Assembly: GCA_026874595.1 (NCBI GenBank)
Contig: CM049310.1
Coordinates: 48,061,058 to 48,125,057, forward strand
DNA length: 64,000 nt
Direction: 5' to 3'
Source of the DNA: Sipunculus nudus
Lineage: Eukaryota; Annelida; Sipuncula; Golfingiida; Sipunculidae
Positions 1 through 10,125 of the stretch are shown here, one piece after another (the stretch's first letter is position 1; every line of letters starts with the position of its first letter). Both the position numbers and the translations under genes were made by a program. The notes below the pieces were generated by a model. The model was not told the origin of the DNA, did not search any database, and worked only from the letters and a program-made list of their open reading frames with translations.

Positions 1-272
1 ATTACTCATGTTTAATGTCTCTTTAGGTTATCAAAGTGAGTAACTCAAGGCTAGACAAATATTGTCATTGGCCCCGATGCATGATGGTCGCACAGAAGTA
101 TTTATATACAGCCACTATCCGTATACCCATGTACTAATTGGGAACTCGCAACGGCTGAATAATTCTGATTCGTCTCAGAATACACTGGGCTTGATCTCAG
201 CGGGATACCTTAAAAAGGGTTATTTTTTGTAGAAGCAGCTTTCGGCTAAGTCGTGCATGTAAAGCTTTTACA
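1..272 (+). promoter_or_regulatory. Copy A upstream region, conserved with copy B
   Basis: This stretch aligns by eye to 19340-19602 upstream of copy B, over essentially its whole length. Shared blocks include TGTCTCTTTAG, ATTGGCCC, GGGAACTCGCAAC and ACACTGGGCTT. A TATA-like TTTATATA lies at 101-108, about 165 bp before the ATG. No transcription start can be fixed from sequence alone. Confidence 0.5.
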
Positions 273-476
273 ATGTTTTATAGAATAATAACAGTTCTAG
301 CGGTTTTGTGGACGACTTCGGATGGTTTTAAGAACTACCAACACCTGATTCCAAATGGAGAGCGGGTCCCCCACCCCTGCAAACCGAACTACATATGGCA
401 CGGAGTCGGTCACCGGAACGTGGAAGGGGGAGGGGCCAGGAACCCATTTGGACTTGATTTTCATGGAAATGGCAAG
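273..476 (+). CDS. Copy A exon 1: signal peptide and first half of temptin-like domain
   Basis: Encodes residues 1-68, starting at the first ATG, followed by a hydrophobic stretch. It ends in GGCAAG before a GT donor, phase 0. The segment with GGGARNPFGLDF is strongly temptin-like. The next exon restores the reading frame. Confidence 0.9.
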
Positions 477-478
477 GT

Positions 479-509
<31 letters not shown>

Positions 510-545
510 ATAGATAGATAGATATATAGATAGATAGATAGGTCG

Positions 546-612
<67 letters not shown>

Positions 613-3041
613 CAGAGTGTCTTCAAATGCTTAATTCACCATGAATTTTATTTCGATTTGCAACGACAAAATTCAAGCGTTGCACAAAAACTGCACGTGT
701 ACCAAAATGACGTCTAAACAGAATTTTATATTAAAAAAACACACACACACAATTTAATTATTGAAGTTAGATGTACAGCAAACAAATTAATATCAGGTCT
801 TTGGGAAATACTGGTCATATTTTCATTTCATCATTTCCATAGTTTATAAATCTCAGCAGGAGTATAGAGTAGACCCGGCAAATATCGGACACCCGGGTAA
901 TATCGGGCACTTGCCAAAAGTTCCACCGGAATCGATCATTTTTTGGTAATCCCGAACAACAGCATGCGACAAATTAAACTTTATGATTTGTTTTTGTTTA
1001 TAACTTCCGTTAAATAAAGACAAAATTAGATAATACTTCAGAATTTATTGGTATAACTAACACGGCTGCCACGGAACCAATGACCGGCCTAGGCCGTTCT
1101 GAAAAGTTCAGGGACGACACACGTGATAGGCGTGATAGTTGTGACAGTCAGGAGCGATGTCACGACTTGGTGACCAGTTTATATCACACTCAGTCTGTTT
1201 ATATTTTATGTGTAGCTTTTTTACATGACTATAAAGATATTTGAATTTTATCTGTAATATGTGAAGTGACCGTTATTACCCGTGGCCATTTTTGCGTCCA
1301 AGGGAACCCGGGTGATATCTGACACTCTGCACCATGGAAACTGCCAATTATTTTAAGGGGCTATTTGAATATTAAACAACGGCACATTGCCGCTGAAGTA
1401 TAGATAATTGATTGTTATGACTTTTGTAGTTATTTCCTAGAAAAACAGCTGTATATAAGTTCAAAGTACACGAGGCCCTAATTTCACACATATAGCTATA
1501 TAGATTGGGATTTAGAGTTGCTTGGAAGCAAATTTTATAGTGAAACAGCTTACTAATTAAGAAATATTAAAAGTTTTTACTTATATGATATTATTCTATT
1601 GTACATAATCATGTAAATTTGCATTTAAATAATCAATTTTATTCATATAGGGTAAAACTATAATTTTCGGCATTTCCCCATTAATCATCAGACTTAAAAC
1701 AGAAGTAAATGTACACAATACGCGTAGACATGGTCTTCAATATATTTCAGATAAAAAGATAGGATTGATAATATAATCGGAAAGTACACATATTATGTCG
1801 GCAGTTAACCTAGAGTGGTGGTATTTAATGTTATTTTATATAAAAAATCAACTTGAAACATTTATTTTGCTTATTTTCGCGGTCTGTGTAAACGGTCTTT
1901 CTTTCACAAACAGGGCACGTGACCTATGCATATTAAGTCTTTTTCTGCTGTTATTGAGGTTTGAAATAATACCCGGAAACCGGTGTTGTTTTGATTTGTC
2001 ACGGGACGGTAAGCCGACGAAGTCCGATATTACTACCCCTTTACTTTAGAGTTTTGCATGGTGGTTAAAAATATGGCGAATACAATGTATATAGCTCCTG
2101 CATGAGATATCCTTGACCTTGAAAGCCTAACAGTTTGCCTCAATTTGGCACTGCTCAGACGCAATGGGAAGAATAATTGGCAAAATAAGCCGTTATAGCA
2201 ATACTGCATATTGCTTTAGCTGTTATTCTACGAAGCATCTGTTCTTAAAACTCAGAGTTGATATCGAAGGCCTTTTCTGTAGGAACGGGATTAGGATGGG
2301 CTGCAAGTAGGCGCTGCTCAAGCCAGGCATGTGCGGAATAATAGCGAGTTTTAGAATAACGGACTCATTTATGCTGGTACATAGGACACAGCGCTGTAAA
2401 TTCTGATTACTCCTGTCACTTATAAAATTGTTACGTGTTTTCTTATAGATATGGGACACTACTCTGTGTCGGAAGGACTCGGACGGGGATGGTAAGACGA
2501 ACGGTGAAGAAATGGGTGATCCCGACTGTACGTGGTCACAAGGACAAGTGCCGAAACTCACAACGGGCATTAGTCACCCAGGTAAAGATTCAGACCCATG
2601 CAGGTCATTCCTGATAGGTATTCTGAGGCATAAGTTCACTGCATTTTCGTCTAAGAGTCTAATGAAGAACATTCGACGACTGTTGCCCATCCAAACTGAT
2701 ACACAGGCTGAATCTTTTACATTTGCCTCAATGTCTTTACAAGTGGATAGGTGATATATAGCCTGGTGACACAGTTGTTAGGCAACTGATTTTGTGAAAT
2801 GAAACGTTTTGGGTTCCAGTCATATGCTACTTTCTAAAGACCCTGGCCATGGACTTCATCACAAAATTGCACCCTCTCTATCCAGGAGAGAATAAATGAC
2901 TGTATCATCATTAAAGGTTTTTAGTCTCAAGGTTCCAGAGAAATAGCTACAAGAACGAACAGGCCTGAACTAGTAAATCAACCGTTATTCCCTATTTCAT
3001 GTAGAAGCAAGTATACAAATACATATTCATCAAGAAAGGTA

Positions 3042-3106
<65 letters not shown>

Positions 3107-3860
3107 ACAGGTGCTCTTTTATTGTGTGACACGGGCGTAACTCATGTTTTTTATTACATTTTATGTTTAATCCGTGCTGGTTGGACTCTCGTTGTCATGT
3201 GGGCCTTGGGTTTTCACGCCTGGTCGTGGGTCACGTGATGAGCCTGGTATGTGTAGATACACAGCGATGTCTTTTTAGAGAGTTCCTGAAACGCATGTTT
3301 ACTGTTGAGTCGGGTCCTTATAGACTGTTCGGCTTTGGGTGTGATGGTATATAAAGGGGCTGTTTTCTAGAACCAGAGGGCAGAGCAGAGCAGATACCAG
3401 CGGACGCAGAAGCGTATGTCAGGACCTTATCCGACGAATGCGGCAATTATAAATTTTCTCCTGGATTTTATACATTTGGACTTCAGTTAACTTTCTGTGT
3501 TGTTGCAAGAACTTTCCACTGGGCTGTCATTATCCGAGAGAGTTTACATTCAAAGGACTTATCGTTGTGATGGTGTTGGTATCGAGGTACTGTACCATTA
3601 TCTTTCTGTGTGATTATATTGACTTGTTGCTATATCGCTGTTTTACTGTATAATGGTATTGATTTAGTGTATTGTATTGTTAGGGTTGTTTTAAGAATAA
3701 ATTATAGTTATTTGTTAACAAAAAAAAAACACTGACTTCTTTATTCATTCCCCTAGACATTTCACGCTGCCTAGTGTTGCAGAATCTGATTTTTTTTTTA
3801 TCTCCATTACAAAATTTGTGTTCATCACGCATACGTGATCTGTTTATATTAGGTTCCGTT

Positions 3861-3912
<52 letters not shown>

Positions 3913-4845
3913 GAAACTACTGGTTTATTATCATATGTTGCACCTGCAGGAGTCTGTGAACCTCTGGACAGTCCACAGTGTCAAAGTACTCAGTGGGAGT
4001 TTTGCGACGACAGGGACTTCAAATGTGACCCCGTCAATGCTACGGGTTAGTGCATATATTGTAGGATGTTATTATATGTATTAAATTTAACGTTGCGACT
4101 GTTACATGTTCTATAATTGATTGAGGAAATCAATTTAAGAGTGATATAAGATGTATAGTAATTGCTAGACTTGTTTAACTAAGGACAGCGCTGCAATATT
4201 ATACTATTGAAAAAAAATGTATTTTAGGAATATATATTTTATTCTCCTTTCATCATCTTTAAGATGGTGATTAAAAGCCATATACATGTTATAAGACATG
4301 CTTATATAATCGCAGCATTTTACTGATTGACTTTTTTTCAAAACCTTTTACAAACTACTATTGAAATATGCACTATAAAGTATATCGAGGGTTCTTAACC
4401 ATGGCTCTTCACTTAGCTGAAGATATCTTACCTCAAGTCAGTTTAAAAATAAGGTGTCCACACATATTTTACGAACAGTAATTAATTATGCATTTACTTA
4501 ATTTGTTTAATACAAATTATACTTTTTCTTGCAATCGACAACGGCATCACTTTAAGGTCAGGCGTAGAGTGTACAGGTCAAGATAGACGGAACGGCAGAG
4601 AATTTTAGAAATTATATGTCTTGCACTTTTTAGGAGTGTTTGAGCACACGGTCCGATTCGACAACTCGTCAGTCCCCAGCCAGGAGACGTCGTACGTGTG
4701 TCAGGCGTTCAGTCTGCCGTCAGACCGGGACTACCACATCATTGCTACAAAACCCGTCCTCGATAACCGTTACGTCATGCATCATATGGTGGCGTTTGGG
4801 TGTAATGATGACAGTAGGTGGATTACCTATCAACATGACGTTCTA

Positions 4846-4925
<80 letters not shown>

Positions 4926-4935
4926 CATATATATA

Positions 4936-4990
<55 letters not shown>

Positions 4991-5586
4991 TGTTTATATA
5001 ATGCGATATACTTACATGTAGATATTTACTCCCCATCCAGTACATGGAATCATTATTTGTTTTGGTTATTATGCCAGATTACATCAAAGAAGGTAATCTT
5101 GTCTAAAGACTTTCTTTGTTGTTTTCCTGCACAATAATCCCACAAATGACGAGTCAAACGATTGTGTACATGCCCAGTTTGAATGTATAGCGCATGAGTA
5201 CATGCTTGATAGATAAATGACACAGCTGGAAACAACTATACGTAGTAGTAAAGGCTCGTTCATTATGACGATACTCTAAATCTGAACCTTCCGTTTATAG
5301 ATCGACTGCCCCAGATCACGATTCTTACAGGTCCCATTAACCCCTACTAGTTCCCATTCATGAATTGAAAACCAACCTGTCCCGAATCCAAATTCCGGAA
5401 AGATTCAACAGAAAGCGTTAGGATCTGCGTAGCGGACTCCTGCACTGCTTCGTCGAGCAGTTATCATAAATGTCACAAAGTATATAATAATGCTTTTCAG
5501 TTTTCTCAGATTTGTTAAAACTGGCAAGTGCATGATTGGCTGTAAATTCGTAGAAATGGCTTTCCATATACTTTCAATTATTATAA

Positions 5587-5646
<60 letters not shown>

Positions 5647-8254
5647 TATATACAGTTAAGTGATTATATATACACGTATACTTAACCAAGTTTTCTTACG
5701 TGAACCATGCAGGTGCCTTTACGGACTTCTCGTCTCCGGCGGTTTGCGGCATGAGCGTCCAGTCATGTAGAGATATTATTGGAACCTGGACGTTAGGTTT
5801 ACCAGGAACATGTACCCCTGAAACTTACGGCATTAAAGTGGGTACAAACGGATTCAAGTATATTATGCTTCAGGTGAGTAAACTTTACACTAGAGACTTA
5901 TGGTTCAGTTTTATAAATTTTATGTTTATATGTCAGGAACAATATCGCACACTTCGTCAGTTTCAAATTATTACTTCAATAATGACTGACATATAAAACA
6001 TACCTAGGTCCGTAAGTGATTTAGGAAATTAATTATCATCGCATACATGAATTATACACCAAATGTTACAAATATCATATGCATAAACGTTTAGTCTTAC
6101 TGCAGGTTCATTGGAACAACCCGGAGCTTCGATCGGACTACTTCGACAATTCTGGGATGACATTTTTCCTGACGCCGAACCTTCGACCAAACGACGGTGG
6201 ATTCTTGGCTGTCGGGCAGCGCCATCTGGTGCTTCCGGCGGGAAAGGAGCTGCATAAGGAAGAGGGAAACTGTCCCTCATCTTGCACCCAGCAAGCCCTG
6301 GCTCCCGAACAACCCATCTACATCACCACAGCATCTCCTCACATGCATTATTTAGGTACTGTGCGCCATAAAAAAAAATATAACATAAGTTAATTAAATA
6401 AAACGGTTGAATATGCCTCATCATGTTGACCACTAGTTGATGAAAACAAAAAGTAGTCAGAGAATCCGTCAGTATTCTCTCTAAACTGTGCTGTGCAACA
6501 GTCACGTTGCAAACAACCACCTTACCAGGTCAACTGCAAAACAAAGCTGCCCCCTTATAGCAGTAAATAGTATTATTATATATAAATAAGCCATTAGCCT
6601 TAGAACAATATTCTTTGATGGCATTTCTGGATCCGGATCATGTGATTTATCCACAAGAAAATTAAATCGGTTCTTCATTCTTCATTTTACCAAATTTTTT
6701 TTCATACTCGGGAGGTTTTTACTAGAACACACTCGGTACTCGAATCCGTGAAGCCAAATGTCTTTTTTCTTCCCAGTGAATGTTGAAAAGCAAAACGAAA
6801 TTAAATTCTTTAACATTTTAATCTTCCTACCCTTTAACCATTTTATAAGATGTATTCATCTTAGTTTACATTCTTATATAGAGATAAAATTTTTCCATGT
6901 TATAACTTAGGTTATTGAAGATGGCATGTGGAGTCATCAGATATCTGTGATTTTTTCTATCATTAATGTACTCAAACATCCCAAAACAAACTTTCATATC
7001 ATATATCTACGTTCACTTTTAGGAAGGACCGCACTTTTAGAGCACTTCAGAGGTGATCAGAAAGTAGGCGAGGTTATGAGAGAAGATGCATTCATGTATG
7101 ACTCGCCAAGAAGAAAGATGTAAGAACATTCTGCTTGCTTTTATAAATATATTAATGAAACTGAAATTGTAAATAAAACAAGAAAAATCGGATGTAATGT
7201 AATAACATGTTCACAGAATGAGTAATATCAGTTGTGAACTGTCAGCTGGATGTTCTGTGTGGGGTTCCCAGTCAGCTTTTTTTCATTCAAACACAAACTC
7301 AGAAATAAGCAATCCACTAAGAGACCTACATTTGCATTCATCCGCAGTTGCGTGTAGATTCCGTAACCATGTTCACAAAAGCCTATAAATTACGAATTCT
7401 TCTTGTCGCTTTCATGTAAGTACATCACACTCGATAGTAATTATAATCATGCCAGTAGTAAAACCAACTGTTAGCGCTGATATGGGGACAGGTACGTTTA
7501 TTGTGGCTTTTATACCACAAATACAGCCCTTAATTCACTTTGTACAGCCAAATACGTTTGAAATTCTCTCGGCAGTATTGTACAATACCTTACCGTGGAA
7601 TTCCACAGCGGTATAATAACTTGAATAATATAATATATCAAACAACAAAATAATAAATAAGACTACTTATTTTTCAAAATATTTTTCAGATTTGCCGAAC
7701 CTTACGAGTTTCGTGCTGGAGACAGTTTGAAGACAACCTGCGGCTTTGAAACCAGAAGCAAAACAAAAGTGACCTATTATGGAGACGCGACGGCTGACGA
7801 AATGTGTTATTTTTTCCTCCAATATTACCCCGTAACTCGGCCTCTATCTGTGTGCGTCAGTATCAAGAGTAAAACCATGTGTAACGGGATGTTTCAGCCT
7901 TCCGAGATGGGTAGCTGCAATCCCATAACAGCCGGGAACTCAACAGAAGTACAGAGGGGCGTGGCATCCATCGTCAGTTCCTGTGACGTCACTGGAGCTG
8001 TTTGCAAACAAGGTTGTCAAGCAGCAATAGCGAGAGCGCGCGCCATGCACCCGTGTCTCGAGGGCGATAATGCAGCAGTTCTAGCGACGTACATGAGTAC
8101 CGCTCAACGCGAGACTGGGATGGGGGATAAATTCAACAAAGCTCTTTACTCCTGTGACATCGGTACGGATACAACCGGAGGTGCAAGCCACGTTGTCGAA
8201 AGAATCGGTGCATCTATTCTCATATTGAGCGCTGTGTTAATTTTGCTTAACTGA
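273..8254 (+). CDS. Copy A: temptin-domain / DBH-like copper monooxygenase, complete, 8 exons
   Basis: Spliced CDS 273-476, 2449-2581, 3950-4045, 4634-4813, 5713-5873, 6106-6355, 7023-7119, 7690-8254 (1686 nt, 561 aa). Every junction is GT-AG and phases run 0,1,1,1,0,1,2. Seen: an N-terminal signal peptide (about residues 1-18); a temptin-like domain (about 19-112) with an EF-hand-like loop DSDGDGKTNGEE at 78-89; a Cys-containing linker (113-144); and a type II copper monooxygenase core. The core has CuA ligands H194/H195 (HHM) and H260 (QVHW), and CuB ligands H337/H339 (PHMH) and M412 (DEMC). A Cys-rich extension and a hydrophobic tail at the extreme C-terminus suggest GPI anchoring. Known of the family: DBH/PHM/MOXD enzymes hydroxylate C-H bonds using O2, ascorbate and two coppers in secretory compartments. 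The substrate is not predictable: the Arg of PHM that binds peptide carboxylates is not present two residues before the HxH. No DOMON domain is visible. Paralogues are at 19603-38308 and 47237-63442. Confidence 0.9.
478..609 (+). repeat. Compound microsatellite abutting the exon 1 donor of copy A
   Basis: Directly after the GT donor there is (AC)n, then (AT)n, (GATA)n and a pure (AG)n run at 551-609. A similar AC / AT / AG series follows the exon 1 donor of copy B at about 19808-19918, so the repeat predates the duplication. Confidence 0.9.
610..2448 (+). other. Copy A intron 1, remainder
   Basis: No supported gene. The part from about 2160 to 2448 aligns with 21100-21350 of copy B intron 1. 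The middle holds a possible DNA element (871-2045). An 84-codon open frame at 1795-2049 lies within it and has no recognisable product. Confidence 0.5.
871..2045. mobile_element. Possible non-autonomous DNA element with imperfect terminal inverted repeats
   Basis: The left end reads AGAGTAGACCCGGCAAATAT and the reverse complement of the right end contains TAATATCGGAC after a similar AAGTA/GGGG stretch, giving an imperfect TIR of about 30 bp. Internal copies of the phrase ACCCGGGT(A/G)ATATC occur at about 890 and 1310. It is absent from the corresponding intron of copy B. Boundaries are uncertain. Confidence 0.35.
2449..2581 (+). CDS. Copy A exon 2: second half of temptin-like domain
   Basis: Begins after TTATAG and ends CCCAG before GTAAAG (133 nt, phase 0 to 1). 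Carries the acidic loop DSDGDGKTNGEE followed by MGDPDC, with Asp at positions 1, 3, 5 and Glu at 12, as in EF-hand-like calcium loops. The same exon recurs in copies B and C. Confidence 0.9.
2765..2955 (+). repeat. Possible old tRNA-derived SINE remnant in copy A intron 2
   Basis: A tRNA-like segment (ACAGTTGTTAGGCAACTG, then GGGTTCCAGTC about 30 bp on) is followed by a tail with CCAGGAGAGAATAAATGACTG. A shorter related segment lies at about 21960-22060 in copy B intron 2, so it may predate the duplication. Confidence 0.35.
3044..3102. repeat. (TA)n microsatellite, left flank of solo LTR
   Basis: Pure TA dinucleotide run directly left of the LTR at 3103; TA repeats resume at 3864 on its other side. 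Confidence 0.95.
3103..3863 (+). mobile_element. Solo LTR in copy A intron 2
   Basis: Begins TGTTACAGG and ends CCGTTACA (761 bp, TG...CA), flanked on both sides by ATAT inside a TA microsatellite, so the target duplication is ambiguous but compatible with 4-5 bp. Inside are a TATA box (GGTATATAAAGG, about 3346) and an AATAAA near 3696, the expected LTR layout. No internal retroviral genes remain next to it. Copy B intron 2 has the TA tracts but no LTR, so the insertion is specific to copy A. Confidence 0.7.
3864..3909. repeat. (TA)n microsatellite, right flank of solo LTR
   Basis: TA run between the LTR end and exon 3. Confidence 0.95.
3950..4045 (+). CDS. Copy A exon 3: cysteine-containing linker
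   Basis: 96 nt, phase 1 to 1, between CCTGCAG and GTTAGT. Encodes a short segment with four Cys (VCEP, PQCQ, EFCD, FKCD) that bridges the temptin-like and monooxygenase parts. An N-glycosylation sequon NAT is present here but not in copies B or C. One codon shorter than in B and C. Confidence 0.88.
4634..4813 (+). CDS. Copy A exon 4: monooxygenase N-domain with HHM copper ligands
   Basis: 180 nt, phase 1 to 1. Contains the YVCQAF and VMHHMVAFGC motifs of the Cu2 monooxygenase N-terminal domain, supplying two CuA histidines. The donor GTAGGT is followed within about 35 bp by a long (TA)n tract; open frames that run on into the repeat are artefacts. Confidence 0.92.
4848..4988. repeat. Long (TA)n microsatellite in copy A intron 4
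   Basis: About 140 bp of nearly pure TA with one short interruption (4920-4937), starting 35 bp after the exon 4 donor. The homologous donor-side sequence in copy C has no such run. Confidence 0.95.
5588..5644. repeat. (TA)n microsatellite in copy A intron 4
   Basis: TA run about 70 bp upstream of the exon 5 acceptor. Copy B has a corresponding TA run at 24982-25037, in the same place before exon 5. Confidence 0.95.
5713..5873 (+). CDS. Copy A exon 5: monooxygenase N-domain, second part
   Basis: 161 nt, phase 1 to 0, ends ATGCTTCAG before GTGAGT. Holds three Cys and the YGIKVG motif that in DBH/PHM precedes the histidine of the QVH motif in the next exon. Confidence 0.92.
6106..6355 (+). 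CDS. Copy A exon 6: core of catalytic domain (QVHW to PHMHYLG)
   Basis: 250 nt, phase 0 to 1, between CTGCAG and GTACTG. Carries CuA ligand H260 (QVHW) and the CuB pair of PHMHYLG, plus CPSSCTQQAL, which lines up with the CTxxCTQ region of dopamine beta-hydroxylase. Confidence 0.93.
7023..7119 (+). CDS. Copy A exon 7: short catalytic C-domain exon
   Basis: 97 nt, phase 1 to 2, after TTTTAG and before GTAAGA. Encodes GRTALLEHFRGDQ and the following DSPRRK; it corresponds to the region after the LTGR/HLGK motif in DBH and PHM. Length is identical in B and C. Confidence 0.9.
7690..8254 (+). CDS. Copy A exon 8: DEMC copper-Met, Cys-rich extension, hydrophobic tail
   Basis: 565 nt including the TGA stop, after TTTCAG. 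Encodes the DEMC motif (copper-ligand Met), a Cys-rich block of about 100 residues and a C-terminal stretch of small residues then about 16 hydrophobic residues ending the protein. This suggests GPI anchoring rather than a transmembrane helix with a cytoplasmic tail. Confidence 0.93.
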
Positions 8255-8462
8255 AGCCAGGTACTATAATTATATATACACAAATCCTAATTGTTATATA
8301 CGCTCGCCAATCAGCTTAAAGTCATATGTATTGGCGAACGAGAGTTCTGTTAAAAAAATTATTGACTGATTCCGTGTGTGACTTTAATGGGATTATTTTC
8401 TATATATCTCCTTCGTTTGGATTTGTTTGCACTGGGAATGTAGTGTCCGGTCTAACAAAGAT

Positions 8463-8468
8463 AATAAA
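8463..8468 (+). terminator. Candidate poly(A) signal of copy A
   Basis: AATAAA 209 bp after the stop codon. The same context (ACAAAGATAATAAA) recurs at 38573-38578 after copy B, which supports it as the shared functional signal. Confidence 0.6.
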
Positions 8469-8570
8469 CTTTTTAAATTTTATTTTTCTGCGTTGTGTTC
8501 TCTCTAAACAGTGTTAATCAATAATATCCAGTTGTATCTACCCCTAAACCGGTCTTGAACCAGCTTGAAC

Positions 8571-8752
8571 AGCCTCCCACGCCTCCTAAGAACAGCCCCC
8601 TACACCCCTTAAGACCAGCCTCCTGCGTCCCTAATGAAAAGCCTCCTACACATCTTAATAACAGCCACCTACGCCCCTTAAGAACAGCCTCCCACGCCCC
8701 TTGAGAACAACCTCCCACGTCCTTTTGAACAGCCTCCCACGCCCCTTAAGAT
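8571..8752. repeat. 23-bp minisatellite downstream of copy A
   Basis: About eight diverged head-to-tail units on the pattern AGCCTCCCACGCCCCTTAAG + AAC, period about 23 bp. The same unit forms a second array at 39725-39938 downstream of copy B. Confidence 0.9.
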
Positions 8753-9032
8753 AAACACTACAAACTACAAGAATATCATACTTTTCTACACTCGGTCCAC
8801 AAACGCTGCAGTGACGGATCCAGGGGGGATAGGGAGTCGGCACCTCCTCCTCGGGATTATGATTGAAACTAGCATGGACTTGTATGATATCTCAGTAATG
8901 CATCTGTATAAAGATCTTATCTGTATGTATAAAGATACAAACCACCCCGTTAGCTTTATTCGTACCACATTCACCTGATGATCGGGTCGCATCCCGTGTA
9001 ACAGACTGTGAATTTACAGTGTTGTTATACCG

Positions 9033-9113
<81 letters not shown>

Positions 9114-9207
9114 CTTGAATTTTCTAATGAAGAATTATATTTTGGTGTGGGTGTGACAAATGATCCGGATTCAGGAACGTCATCAATGACTACACAAAAT
9201 ACAATAA
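8753..9207. other. Short unannotated intergenic stretch
   Basis: Contains GCAGTGACGGATCCAGGGGGG at about 8808, a phrase resembling the ends of other DNA elements in this window (compare 16539), and a pure (TA)n run at 9039-9110. Nothing else is recognised. Confidence 0.5.
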
Positions 9208-10125
9208 ATACCGACTTCTGTGGCTAAGGGGTAGAGCGCGGAAAGAAGAAGGTGGGTTCGAATCTCTGCCGAGGCGGTGAGGTTTTTCAAGGTCGGTCCC
9301 CGCCTAGGTTGTGCGCCCTGCAGGCTGGGAAGGCTGTGCCAAACAGCCGTGTATCAGTCACATAAGAGTGCGTCTTTCGGGGGTTTGGGTTTCCATGGTG
9401 TTATGATCCATCAATGGGTATGATTACACACCAGGAGCCGCAGGTACGGTAGATACCAGGTCTGGTTGACACCAGGATCAAGGTTGGGGTCAAATACATA
9501 TTTTTATTTGTATCTGTATTTAAATACAGTCAAATATGTATTTTTATTTATATTGAATTTATTTTATTTTGAATTTGTGTCGTGCGAAATGATCACATTT
9601 GTATTTATATTTGTATTTGATTTCAATATTTGATTATTTGATCAAATACTGTACAAATACATATGTTTTAATACATATTAATATCAGCCATCATTTTAAA
9701 AATAAACTACTACCTAAATTCTGAACAACCCAAAAGACAGCGTCAAGTGTTTCACTTTTCCCTAAGAAATTATGAATATTTATGGTGCTGGAAATTAATA
9801 GATATTCTGTATAACCTACATTTTCGTATTTGTAATTTTATTTGTATTTAATGTTCTGTATTTGTATTTATCTTCAGTCACTCGTCTTTGTATTTGTATT
9901 CGGGGGAGACCAGCTATCGTATTTATATTTGTATTTGTATTTGGCACACTGTAATTGACCCCAACCCTGATCAGGATACAATATATAAAAAATATAATAG
10001 GAAGCGAGTGCTACCGCCCTGTCAAGTAGCCCTAAACCGAAATGGAAACCCTGCAGATGTACATACTTAGGTTAAGAATTAGATAAGTGAGCATTATAAA
10101 AATGCAGACGGTTATCTCCGACAAA
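9208..10125 (+). mobile_element. tRNA-derived SINE, split by a nested hAT-type element
   Basis: RNA polymerase III-like boxes are visible: A at 9221-9239 (TGGCTAAGGGGTAGAGCGC) and B at 9254-9266 (GGGTTCGAATCTC), with tRNA-like spacing. The body continues to 9478 and resumes at about 9978. A second copy lies at about 52010-52600, sharing the head, the TTTCGGGGGTT block and the CTGGTT(G/A)ACACCAG block. The distal part (CTGCAGAT, GGTTA, CAACAAAAA-like) matches on the far side of the insertion. Confidence 0.7.
9479..9969. mobile_element. hAT-like MITE nested in the SINE
   Basis: 491 bp with inverted ends CAAGGTTGGGGTCAAATAC and GTAATTGACCCCAACCCTG. Flanked by 8-bp direct repeats ACCAGGAT / ATCAGGAT (7 of 8 match). 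The interior is low-complexity TATTTG-rich sequence with no transposase. The 8-bp duplication and CAGGG-type ends fit the hAT superfamily. Confidence 0.7.

Noticed and set aside
297-626. Minus-strand frame with a Ser-Leu run (also 19627-20037)
   Set aside because: It is a translation of the (AG)n repeat plus the antisense of exon 1.
4621-5045. Open frames with long Tyr-Ile runs around (TA)n tracts (also near 5405, 26109, 38807, 39115, 50424, 55405, 62188)
   Set aside because: They are translations of TA microsatellites; real exon sequence, where present, ends at the splice donor before the repeat.
8571-8752. CRISPR-like array of 23-bp repeats
   Set aside because: Units are directly abutting and diverged with no unique spacers, in a eukaryotic context: a minisatellite.
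9212-9290. Possible tRNA gene
   Set aside because: Box A and B are present but the arms do not fold as a full tRNA and the sequence continues into a repeated SINE body with a second copy at 52010.
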